22,335 nt of DNA, from NCBI GenBank assembly GCA_008931825.1, contig QXVZ01027122.1:1-22335 (forward strand). Reading direction: 5' to 3'. The translations under genes were made by a program, and so were the position numbers. The DNA comes from Phallusia fumigata (taxonomy: Eukaryota; Chordata; Ascidiacea; Phlebobranchia; Ascidiidae). Under the pieces are notes generated by a model that did no database searches, had not been told where the DNA came from, and saw only the letters and a list, made by a program, of their open reading frames with translations. Of the stretch, positions 1-17,952 are shown piece after piece (position 1 is the first letter of the stretch; each line of letters starts with the position of its first letter).

Positions 1-271
1 TACTGGACGTCTTGTCTGAAAAACAAGAAGTCGAAGACATCTACAACGAAATACTTGTCGGAAGAAGACAATGGAGATCAGGGAATTTTTTCAGAACCTT
101 GTGCTTAGTATGGGATAAATGATTCGGGCTCTGATAACAAGCGTTTTGTTGTTGTTAATCGACGTTTAGGTCCCATAGTGAATGCACTGTTGTGCAGTTT
201 GGCAATGTATATAGTGTTTGTCAAATAGTACGTATAGACCATAGGCGAGACAACTTTTGACTGTGACTCAC
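1..271. other. Left-edge intron of the GH31 gene
   Basis: After the gtgagt donor of exon 27 no further GH31 exon (expected to begin near YDVQ) is visible up to the left edge. On the plus strand an open frame enters from the edge and stops at 120-122 (39 codons: Glu/Asp-rich, then WRSGNFFRTLCLVWDK). It could be chance or the tail of an inserted element; I do not recognise it. Confidence 0.5.
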
Positions 272-10071
<9,800 letters not shown>

Positions 10072-10229
10072 CACAGAAATGAATTAGTTCTTACTAACCC
10101 GGTCTCAGTACCAAGCAACACGTTGCAACAACAAAAGGAGACTCGTGCAAAGATTGCAAGGAGGTAATCGACTTGTGCACCAGGGACGAAAATCGCAAAG
10201 CTTGTAACGTTGCGTGCGCCGTTTGCTTT

Positions 10230-10244
10230 GGCCAATCATTAACC
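10230..10244 (-). promoter_or_regulatory. HNF1-like site overlapping a CCAAT box, upstream of the GH31 gene
   Basis: On the minus strand the sequence is GGTTAATGATTGGCC, about 160 bp upstream of the ATG. It matches 10 of 13 positions of the HNF1 consensus GTTAATNATTAAC and includes an ATTGG (reverse CCAAT). HNF1 sites drive vertebrate sucrase-isomaltase, which makes the placement suggestive; one imperfect match is weak evidence. Confidence 0.35.
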
Positions 10245-10640
10245 ATTGCACATCTGCAGGCGCTGACCGTCACGATAACAGGCCTGTGCACGCCGGTTTA
10301 TGTTTCATGTTTGCCCAGCTATCAGGGTGGGGTTTGGTCCACACAAACAGACGGTGGAACCTTCTAGACATATTCCAGGTGCGCGTGGTACAATGCTGGA
10401 AAGATACTGTACCAAGTACAATGTGTTTCGTGTTGAAAATAACACATAAATTGGTTTACAACCTCATTGTACTGAAACACTTGTTGTTAAATCAATAATA
10501 ATTGCACCAAAGGCCCTTCTGTAAAAGTATGGTGAGCTTCTAAAAAGGCCAAACATACACTTTTAGGAAACGATTTTTAAGATAACACCTCGAAATTCAA
10601 TGCCGGATTGCGATGAAATAAATTTAATGGTTGGGGAACA

Positions 10641-10646
10641 TTTATT
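10641..10646 (-). terminator. Polyadenylation signal of the EF-G fragment
   Basis: AATAAA on the minus strand, about 195 bp downstream of the EF-G stop codon and 570 bp before the GH31 start, so it most plausibly serves the EF-G transcript. Confidence 0.55.
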
Positions 10647-10840
10647 GTCTTAAGACAGCGCACGGTACGCAATAATTTCCACATACAAATAATTTTCAAT
10701 AAAAAATGCCCACTGAGCGCAAGACAATAGGTTAACTCCGAGCAATATCACGACTTTGTTAACCATCAAACAAATTGCCTACATAATTTCGTACAGACAT
10801 CGATGCAAAGAACAGGAATAGCACTATAGTGGATGGGTCT

Positions 10841-13800
10841 TCATCGCCGCTTTTTGCTTTTCTTCATGGTCTCTTTTTCAAGGGACTCCTGATGGGTGCG
10901 GGCAAGCGACTCTTCCAGATCCTCTGGACATCGGCTATAGTACGCGAACTCCATGCTGTACTCGCCCTTGCCCTGCAAGCGTAAAAAATTACGTTTTTGA
11001 CGGTCGTTATGCAGTCGTTTACAGTCGGTAAACCAAGCTTTTGCTCGATTTGCAGGCCGAAACCGGCTTACGTTGCAACAATAAGTAGGGGGATTAAAAA
11101 TTAACCCTACAAATAGGTTCCTATCAAAGCGATAGTTTTTCAAACGTATGGAATATACTTATATTTTAAAATAGTTTCTAAATGCAACGTCATTGAGAAC
11201 TTTGGTGTATGACACACGAATTATGCGTTTACCACAAACCGAAAGAGCTTTGCAACTTACATTAGATCTTTTGCTAACCGCAGTAAAATTTACAAACCCA
11301 CGGATAACGGTCTTTTATGGGGGGTAACAAATCAAATAAACCGTAATGAAAAGGGTCGTAGTTCACCCGGTTAGGTTGGGTAAAATCCAGTATTAAGCCA
11401 AGTCAATGCGCTTACTTTACAAAATTTAGATTACCGAACGAGAACTTCTAAATAAATAATCTTTGTTTTTGAGGCAGGTATTTGGACTATGATGTAAATT
11501 TGAACCAACAAATTATTAAATAACTATCTCAAAAGCACGTGCTTGGGTGATCATTTACGATTTACAATGGTAATACGTGCAGGAATACACGATTTGTTTG
11601 TCCATAAGTTTAAATTAGTTGATAAGCAAATGTTAACACTGCAATCGAGTATGACACTTAATTTATGGCTTTGATGTAAGTTAACAATATAAACGCTAGG
11701 GTACACAGTAGCGCAACAAAGTTGGACCTACTTTTTTCAGGCCACGTCCGGTTTAATTTGATTTATTTTGTTTGTATTTGTTAACAAAATTACTGTGCTC
11801 ATTTTCGCAAAATAAAAAGCCTTAAACTTCGTTCCACCTTTTTTACTAGATTGAGTTGGGAAACAGATGTAAAACGATAAGCATTTTAAAAACACAATTT
11901 ACAATCCGATCATGTTGATTTGTGTTTTAACACTGAACATGTTCAGTTGGACAATTTTGGACTTGGACTTTGCCCTGGTACTGGGTACATTTCCTAGACT
12001 AGAATATTTTTAAAACAGTAATGTTGCTTGCAGGTCTGCGCGGCCCACATAAGTGTTAGCATATCGTAAACATTGAAAAGTAGAGGATACCCGGCTGGGA
12101 GAAGACACAGAATATATCATTCTCTTATTTCACCATATATCCTACTAGCCCGTATCCAGTCCTACATTTAATGTTTATTAAGTGCCAGCGTGAGTCTATT
12201 TTGACAACGGGCTATTGCCAGGTATTGCCCACGACCTAACAACTTCAAAGTTTCTCGATTCGAACTGGTTTCCACGTTCTATTTGCAAAATTTTTAATGA
12301 CAACGTAACAAAATACAAAGAACCATCATAGTCTACATTGCCTTTCAAAGCGAAGGCTTAGTCTAGGAATGGTACATTAACTTCAGACATTATGATGGAC
12401 GATCGTTGTGTGTACTACACACCGCCTTATTGGATAACACATTCCACACGCTAATGCCTTAACAACACAGCAGCAAGTGGGAGTCTTTCGCGAACACTCA
12501 CCTCCGTCTGTGACCGAAGCTGCGAAGCGTNTATTGCCAGGTATTGCCCACGACCTAACAACTTCAAAGTTTCTCGATTCGAACTGGTTTCCACGTTCTA
12601 TTTGCAAAATTTTTAATGACAACGTAACAAAATACATAGAACCATCATAGTCTACATTGCCTTTCAAAGCGAAGGCTTAGTCTCAGAATGGTACATTAAC
12701 TTCAGACATTATGATGAACGATCGTTGTGTGTACCACACACCGCCTTATTGGATAACACATTCCACACGCTAATGCCTGAACAACACAGCAGCAAGTGGG
12801 AGTCTTTCGCGTACACTCACCTCCGTCTGTGACCGAAGCTGCGAAGCGTAGCCGAACATCAGGTTGAGTGCCACGTCACACACAAGGGTGAAGTAATCGC
12901 CGTCCAAATCCTGCTCTAATATCGTTCCCTTCTTTTGTGTGATACCAGCCATCACAACTTGACTGAATTCGATAGGGCCGGTTACCTCCACGTTAACGAT
13001 TGGCTGAAGGATTGCCTTTTCAGCATTACGAAATGCTACGGATAAAAAGTTAAAAATACGTTTTGCAAGTTAAGCTCAAACGATTCTAGGGACATATTGC
13101 ATCAACCTTATATGGCTTTCTAGTATTAAGTCGGCATCGCAAAAGCATTGAAAATTGGAACATAGAAAATTTGTTCAGTTTAATTATTTCTAAAAATATA
13201 CACATATATATGTACACATGTAACATGTCAGATTTCCAATATTTACAACAACCGCGTGGTTTCTTTTATAAAACGATCAATACCAACTTCGCACAAAAAG
13301 CTATTTAGCAACTTCCATAACCGAAAGGAGATAGGGCCTTCTTAAAGAAGATTATTGTTAACCAGACCAGACGTGTTTGGATGTTGTAGCCCAATTAAAG
13401 CAGATAATGACCACGGTTGGCGCTGATCAGTTTCAGGAAACCGACCTTGCTTGGCGGCTTCGTTGGCGCAAATTCGAAAGGCAAGTTCGGATGAATCAAC
13501 GACGTGACTTGCTCCGTCCAACAACACGACGCGAATCCCCGCCATGGGTGCCCCGCTGTGCAATCCCTGGTCCATGGAATCTTCGAGAAACCCCTGAAAC
13601 GGCGGATTGCGTTGTTGTTCAGCAACTTTACGAAACGATAAATTGTTCGGTAGTTTACCGAAGTAGACATTTTTTCGTGTTCACATTCCAAGAAACAGAC
13701 GCCCAGCATAACCACGATAAAGATAAACTAAATTAGAATATGCAGAACACCGGCATTCCATAATTACCGATCAAGCAATTCGGTAACCACATAAACAGAC

Positions 13801-14380
13801 TAATACCCGGTTATTTTTTAGATAGGAATTTCTGTTTCATTTCACCAGTACCGAATCTGCATTTTGTGCGTTGGGATCTACGCTTTTTTTAAACCGAAAC
13901 GCCATTACCGGCATGGCTATCCTGCCTGACATTGGGTAATACAATGTTACGTTAAATGCCCCCCGTTTAGTTGGTTTCTACCTTTTTGATTGATTTCATG
14001 TACTGCTGTGGTACGTTGGTGCCGGATGTCTTGTCAACGAATTCCAACTTTGTGTTTTGAGAACCGGTGAGGCCCTATAAAAACGATTTACATATTTGCA
14101 AACCAAGAAATTACAGAGTATAGTAGAACAAAACTGTTTGAAGCATCTGGGGTTTTTAACAAACAAAAACAACTTTTCGTTTTTAGCTTTAAACACATTA
14201 ACATAGCTTTGGCTGGCATCAAAAACATCACATTTTCTCGTTCTCCCTTCACTCGATAGTAAAAGAATTTTTGCGCTTTTTGTGTTCGTACGACGAAGAC
14301 TGTGACGCACCTCGATGTATCCAGTGAGTCGTCCATACTGTCCAGCGCCACCCGACTGACGTTTGTGCAAGTAGTCAAAC
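10841..14380 (-). CDS. GFM1: Mitochondrial elongation factor G1, C-terminal third only (5' truncated)
   Basis: EF-G1 drives ribosome translocation in mitochondria. Five exons join in phase: 14311-14380, 13982-14074, 13446-13593, 12821-13035 and 10841-10972 (stop at 10841-10843), about 218 residues. Conserved stretches: FDYLHKRQSGGAGQYGRLTGYIE (cut here by an intron after IE), TKLEFVDKTSGTNVPQQY, LLDGASHVVDSSELAF, ILQPIVNVEV, LNLMFGYASQLRSQTE, GKGEYSMEF. These are domains IV and V; the family is about 750 residues, so the GTPase domain and domains II-III are missing. The KGEYSMEF ending fits EFG1 rather than EFG2 (GFM2). The tail ends in a basic MKKSKKRR. The first exon starts with a normal acceptor in phase 2, so an upstream exon is expected, yet none is visible before the divergent gene at 15069. 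Either a truncated copy or a misassembly; every exon seen is intact. Confidence 0.9.
10973..12820. other. Last intron of the EF-G fragment, AT-rich
   Basis: 1,848 bp between exon D (ending SQTE) and the final exon (starting GKGEY). From 10973 to 12212 it is AT-rich with no recognised gene; 12213-12820 is mostly the duplicated segment around the N. The true intron is probably about 319 bp shorter. Confidence 0.6.
12213..12849. repeat. 318-bp direct duplication separated by a single N (likely haplotype artefact)
   Basis: 12213-12530 and 12532-12849 have equal length with no indel and differ at only about seven bases (for example GATGGACG / GATGAACG and TACTACAC / TACCACAC). The N at 12531 sits exactly at the boundary: the left copy ends GCGAAGCGT and the right copy starts TATTGCCAGG. 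The left copy also carries the last 29 bp of EF-G exon D (12502-12530) with its donor. Around 2% difference without indels suggests two overlapping contig ends from different haplotypes. Confidence 0.85.
13036..13981. other. EF-G introns flanking exon C
   Basis: Introns 13036-13445 and 13594-13981. Both are AT-rich with TA-rich runs (for example 13195-13220); no exon or RNA gene was recognised. Open frames on either strand here overlap exon C and are its shadows. Confidence 0.5.
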
Positions 14381-14874
14381 CTGGAGGAATCGAAAATATT
14401 CGGTAAAAAATTTTTCGTCAATTGAACGATAATTCGCCTAAATTTACACTAATTCAATGCCGCAACAAATACATCGATACGCCGTCGTGAAAATGCATAA
14501 AATGTGTCAATCATAATCAAGGCTGCCATTAGCGTTGGTTGACAGTACTTGAAAGACCACGACACCGTCAACCGACCAATGTGACACACAGCTAACTAAG
14601 ACCCTTCGCATGATGAGCGACACAACTTTTTGGGGGAATGCGAAGGCGTTGTACAAATACAAAAATGCGTCACGTATGAAACAACATCGCGCTACGACGT
14701 AGAAAATGACGTCATGCTTACAATTTTTTAAGACAGGAAAAAAGCCTCGAAGATGGAGAATTAGGACGCTGACCCTTAATTAATAATGCATCAAAAAAGC
14801 TCGGCAGGACCCAAGATTCGGCATTGGTAATGTGAGAATCTGATCCTAATAACCGCAAATTAATGCGGATGCCG

Positions 14875-14888
14875 CGATCACGTGATCG
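14875..14888. promoter_or_regulatory. 14-bp perfect palindrome with CACGTG E-box
   Basis: CGATCACGTGATCG, centred on TCACGTGA, about 90 bp upstream of the TATA box. The core fits bHLH-leucine zipper factors (MITF/TFE/USF type). The same 8-bp core occurs at 17107 and 21838. Confidence 0.55.
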
Positions 14889-14964
14889 GTAATTACAGCC
14901 TCGTCGACAGTCGCAAATATTAAAGTATGTGGGAATTTAGGTCTACAGTAAATCGCGGGTCGCA

Positions 14965-14971
14965 TATATAA
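14965..14971 (+). promoter_or_regulatory. TATA box of the first cystatin-like gene
   Basis: TATATAA in a GC-flanked context (GGGTCGCATATATAACGAGC), about 100 bp upstream of the ATG at 15069. Transcription would start near 14995, giving a leader of about 70 bases. Confidence 0.65.
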
Positions 14972-15068
14972 CGAGCATTGCAAGATGGGACAGAACATAG
15001 TTTGAATCTGCCTTCAACCAACAGTCATCGAATTGCTCGTCGGAACCGAAAACTTTTGTGTGCGAAAG

Positions 15069-16659
15069 ATGGGTTTAACGCAGATTTGCTTTGTGGTGAG
15101 CGTTGCTCTCATGTTAACCGAAGCACGATATGTGATCGATACACCTAACCCTGGATACGCTGCGATGCCAATTCCGAACCAACCTAACACAGGTAAGCGG
15201 TGTGGGCACATAAAGCATGATTTTAACTTAAACTATGGATTCTCTGTTTATGATTTGGCAAGCATATTTACTCGTTTCGGATTATGTCCACAATCGAGTA
15301 TAGATGCAAGCATAACGCTGTATGGCAATTGGCGATTATCACACACGAAGTCAATGCGTAATTTTACAATGTGTTAAGACTTAATTGAGATTTTGGCAAC
15401 CTACTTTACGCTGACACTTTTAAGCACTGACAAGCTCAAATAGATGTGTTTGAAATTGCAGGCTGTCACAAAGTCGTATCGAAGGCACTTGTCGATCTGC
15501 TCGTATCAGAATACAACCGCGTCGCCACCAGCAACGCACTTCTGCACGTCAAAGCTGGGATGGCAGTGGTGCAGTGTAAAGTGAGTACACTTAATGGTTT
15601 ATGCGGCTGGCAGGTCCGAGATTTTTTCACAGAAGTCCCTGCTACTGTTTTCTATGTAAACACTATTTTTGAGAAAAGATTCGCCGTAATTGGTGTTCAG
15701 TCCATGAAAAAACATCATGCGACCACCAGACCCTGAGGTCACGTTAACAAAAACTGACTTATACATCACTTTATGTACGATTGCAGAAGTTAAAGCAGAA
15801 GCAACGCAAATTTTAATACTCTTTGTGCACTTCTTATCGAAACACATTTACACGGTCTGCGTTTAGAAAACTCTCGCGTATATTTTAAACATTGTGTTTA
15901 AACAGGGCGACGATGAGAGCGAATGTGTTGTGACGGTCGAGCTGTCAAAAAGCACTTGCAAGCGTTCAACGTCCAGTTTCTGGTTCGACTGTTCCCCGAC
16001 GTTTGTTATGGAGGTGAGACGATTTTCACAAATCCGTCACTGCTCAGATTGATTTACCGGCTCGTCAAGAAAACTTGGCGCCAGACTTTTTCTCCAGTGG
16101 CGATCCAAACGGGTTCCGGCCGCTGGGCTCGAGTTTCTCCCAGCAGAACCGCAGGAGTGTAGAAGGGCGACGGTTTTAGCCGTCTGGGCCGTATCTCGGA
16201 AGCCAAGGAGGCTCGACAAATAAATCCTTCTTTGATAGTCAGGTTCAAAAAAGGGCTTTAATGTAAAGAGACTGAGACCGTGCGACGGCTCAATGCTAAC
16301 GAACCGCTAAAAGAATCATGCACAAACTGGCAACACATCAGGGAGACCATTTCCATTAAACATTACAGTATCCATTTGTTTTCCGTGCAGCCTTAAATTA
16401 AGTTTTGTAATCAAACTTTTCAAGACCTAGTGTATTCTATTAACAGGACTTAAAACGATGCACCGGGTCCGTCAGTCTCACAACAGCAACTATCCTGTCA
16501 CCTCTACGTTGCCGTGGCGACAGTAGCTACCAATCAGCAGGATTCTACCCAAGCATGGTATCTGGCTATGCAAAGGGAGAACGCATTATTTCCGAAGACG
16601 GAAACGAAATCATGAAAAAGAAGTGGGACAGCAAGGACGGAAGCCCACAGCCTTTTTAA
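15069..16659 (+). CDS. Secreted cystatin-fold protein with cathelicidin-like cysteine spacing
   Basis: Four exons: 15069-15192, 15462-15580, 15906-16013, 16447-16659; 187 residues. Residues 1-19 are a signal peptide (MGLTQICFVVSVALMLTEA). Exon 2 gives an amphipathic helix (ALVDLLVSEYNRVATSN) like the cystatin alpha-helix; exon 3 holds VVTVELSKSTCKR, like the cystatin strand VELGRTTC; exon 4 begins DLKRCTGSVSL. Four cysteines at 99, 110, 122 and 139 leave 10, 11 and 16 residues between them; cathelicidin proregions have 10, 10 and 16, type-2 cystatins about 9, 13 and 19. The QxVxG protease loop is missing and replaced by a Cys-bounded loop (C80 to C88). C43 is unpaired. After C139 come RGDS and a near-neutral tail ending SPQPF, not an obvious cationic peptide. 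The start is the only ATG preceding the signal sequence. Function unknown; a cathelin, SPP24 or fetuin relative is possible. Confidence 0.8.
16014..16446 (+). other. Intron 3 of the first cystatin-like gene, with a GC-rich islet
   Basis: 433 bp. From about 16048 to 16210 it is GC-richer than its surroundings, with a small hairpin (GACGGTTTTAGCCGTC, 16169-16184). An open frame 16048-16179 follows a possible acceptor (GCTCAG) and is followed by AATAAA at 16219-16224. It might be an alternative last exon or an inserted repeat; it matches nothing I know. Confidence 0.3.
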
Positions 16660-16681
16660 ACCCCCCAATATGGGTTTTTCT

Positions 16682-16703
16682 GACCCCTGGGCTTTGTGGG
16701 GTC
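16682..16703 (+). other. Small hairpin in the 3' UTR
   Basis: GACCCC pairs with GGGGTC around a 10-base loop, 23 bases after the stop codon. It is not the histone stem-loop consensus. Role unknown. Confidence 0.5.
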
Positions 16704-16789
16704 TTATGGACGTTGCTTGGAATGTGACCGCTTTTTTCAGTGTTAGCTCAATTGTTAGTTGGTGGTGTTATTGTGTTCGTTAACTGTTA

Positions 16790-16800
16790 AATAAAATAAA
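16790..16800 (+). terminator. Overlapping polyadenylation signals of the first cystatin-like gene
   Basis: Two overlapping AATAAA hexamers (16790-16795, 16795-16800), about 130 bp after the stop codon at 16657-16659. Confidence 0.7.
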
Positions 16801-17055
16801 AACTCAAAGTGCAAAGGTCTGCAACATAGATAGAGATTTGAATTCCACTGAAGTTCTATTGTCATCGAATTTCTCCAAGCAGTTTTAGGGCGATTCTTGA
16901 AACAAAATTTAGGTGGTTTAAACGATGTAGGGGTATGGACTTATTAAGGCTCAGATTCACCAATGAGCTTTCGACCGGTGATTAACTTAACATGACGATA
17001 TATAGACATGCTGGCGTCGACTTGTTTGTGCAAGTATTTACGCGGTTCGAACGAA

Positions 17056-17805
17056 GCGCCAGAACGCAGCCAAGAACTTCATAAGGCTGGGAGGCGCACG
17101 GCGTGGTCACGTGATGAGAAGGGGCGCATTCCGATTACGTGTTAAACATCGTCGAATTTCTGAAAACATGGCGCCGTGTTAACACAGGGCGTAACTCTGT
17201 AACGTTGCTCCAAGGTTAGATTTAATTGGAATTCTTCGATGAAAGAGGAAATGTTAAACTTGTGGGATTTGCATAGGTAGAAACTTTAACAATCAAGTTT
17301 GAGTAACCCAGTCAGAACGTTTGAGGAAATTTGAACTTGAAAACTCATTAATACCAAGTTTCGACAAAACAAAAACGTCGTATTTTCTAAAAGTCGATTA
17401 AGGTCACAGTAAAGGCGGTAAGGCCAGACACGAGGCCAGACACCGAAGCGGACCAAAAGTGATAAATCATCGACAAAGTTCGATTTAAGGCCTTTCTTTC
17501 AAAAACGCCGTGGAGGAAAACTGAACGCAGCAGATTTGCCACACACACAGACTGAAGACGCTGAGTAAGTTGGCGATAAACCGCAGGATGCGCAAAAAAG
17601 GTTTGTGTAGTTCGAAGTTTGCTATACGAGTGCTGGTGATTTCGTGATGGGGATTGTAGAAAGGAAAAACAACTCGCACTTTAGACAAGAATGTTCTTAG
17701 CCCTATACGGCGATGACAACAACTTTTTTCTAAGCTGGTTTTTTAGGGACGACATTCTTAGCATTAATTCGGAGCTTTAGCCAAATCTCAGCTCTGTTTT
17801 TATCT
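17056..17805. repeat. Upstream block shared with 21797-22335 (copy 1)
   Basis: The core 17056-17195 is closely similar to 21797-21925: both read CGCCAGA.CGCAGCCAAGAACT and TGATGAGAAGGGGCGCATTC, with a 10-bp gap after AAGAACT. Beyond the core the match decays but recurs (TTAGACAAG; a C/TAAGTTGG-like stretch; GAGC.TTAGCCA then TTTTA at about 17767-17805). It lies immediately upstream of the second cystatin-like gene, so it is best read as a duplicated 5' flank. Confidence 0.75.
17107..17114. promoter_or_regulatory. TCACGTGA E-box (gene 2 upstream)
   Basis: Palindromic bHLH-zip type site within the duplicated upstream block, about 840 bp before the ATG at 17953, in the context GGTCACGTGATGAG. 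Confidence 0.5.
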
Positions 17806-17935
17806 TCTAATTTTTATGTGAAAAAATAATAACTTTAGTAGAAAACAGGCTTAGAAAGAATATAGAGACAAGAGATTTAGCGTCATTAAAATCGCGTCGT
17901 ATGCTTACGGTTAAATCGACTCTGTAATTTGTTGC

Positions 17936-17937
17936 AG
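17936..17937 (+). other. Splice acceptor 15 bases before the start codon
   Basis: The sequence TGTAATTTGTTGCAG ends in AG at 17936-17937, followed by 15 bases and the ATG at 17953. It looks like a 3' splice site used by a spliced leader (common in tunicates) or by a 5' UTR intron. Confidence 0.55.
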
Positions 17938-17952
17938 CATCTCGACTTAGCA

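Larger units (their letters stand above)
10072..10840. other. Intergenic region: GH31 promoter side and EF-G 3' flank
   Basis: 769 bp between the last EF-G exon and the GH31 start, both genes on the minus strand. The GH31 side (10072-10300) is less AT-rich and holds a CCAAT box and an HNF1-like sequence; the EF-G side holds a polyadenylation signal at 10641-10646. Open frames on both strands around 10094-10498 resemble nothing known and are read as chance. Confidence 0.6.
14381..15068. promoter_or_regulatory. Intergenic region between the EF-G fragment and the first cystatin-like gene
   Basis: No EF-G exon was found here on the minus strand. Structured motifs: 9-bp inverted repeat CCTTCGCAT / ATGCGAAGG (14603-14611, 14638-14646); CTACGACGTAG (14692-14702); a CRE, TGACGTCA (14707-14714); CCGCAAATTAATGCGG (14853-14868); CGATCACGTGATCG (14875-14888); a TATA box (14965-14971). 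The right half reads as the promoter of the downstream plus-strand gene. Confidence 0.6.
16801..17952. other. Intergenic / upstream region of the second cystatin-like gene
   Basis: 1.15 kb with no convincing exon. From 17056 to about 17805 it resembles 21797-22335. It contains the TCACGTGA E-box and, near its right end, a splice acceptor just ahead of the start codon. No clear TATA box in the usual place, which fits a spliced leader or a 5' UTR intron. Confidence 0.6.

Noticed and set aside
10173..10498. Plus-strand frames with several cysteines
   Set aside because: In the promoter region of the GH31 gene; no signal peptide, no domain recognised, frames overlap each other and likely chance.
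11536..11541. CACGTG in the EF-G intron
   Set aside because: Lacks the TCACGTGA context of the three cluster sites and is not near a start; a 6-bp match is expected by chance.
16037..16248. Minus-strand frames of 60-64 codons
   Set aside because: Explained by the GC-rich islet in the intron; no start context or homology.
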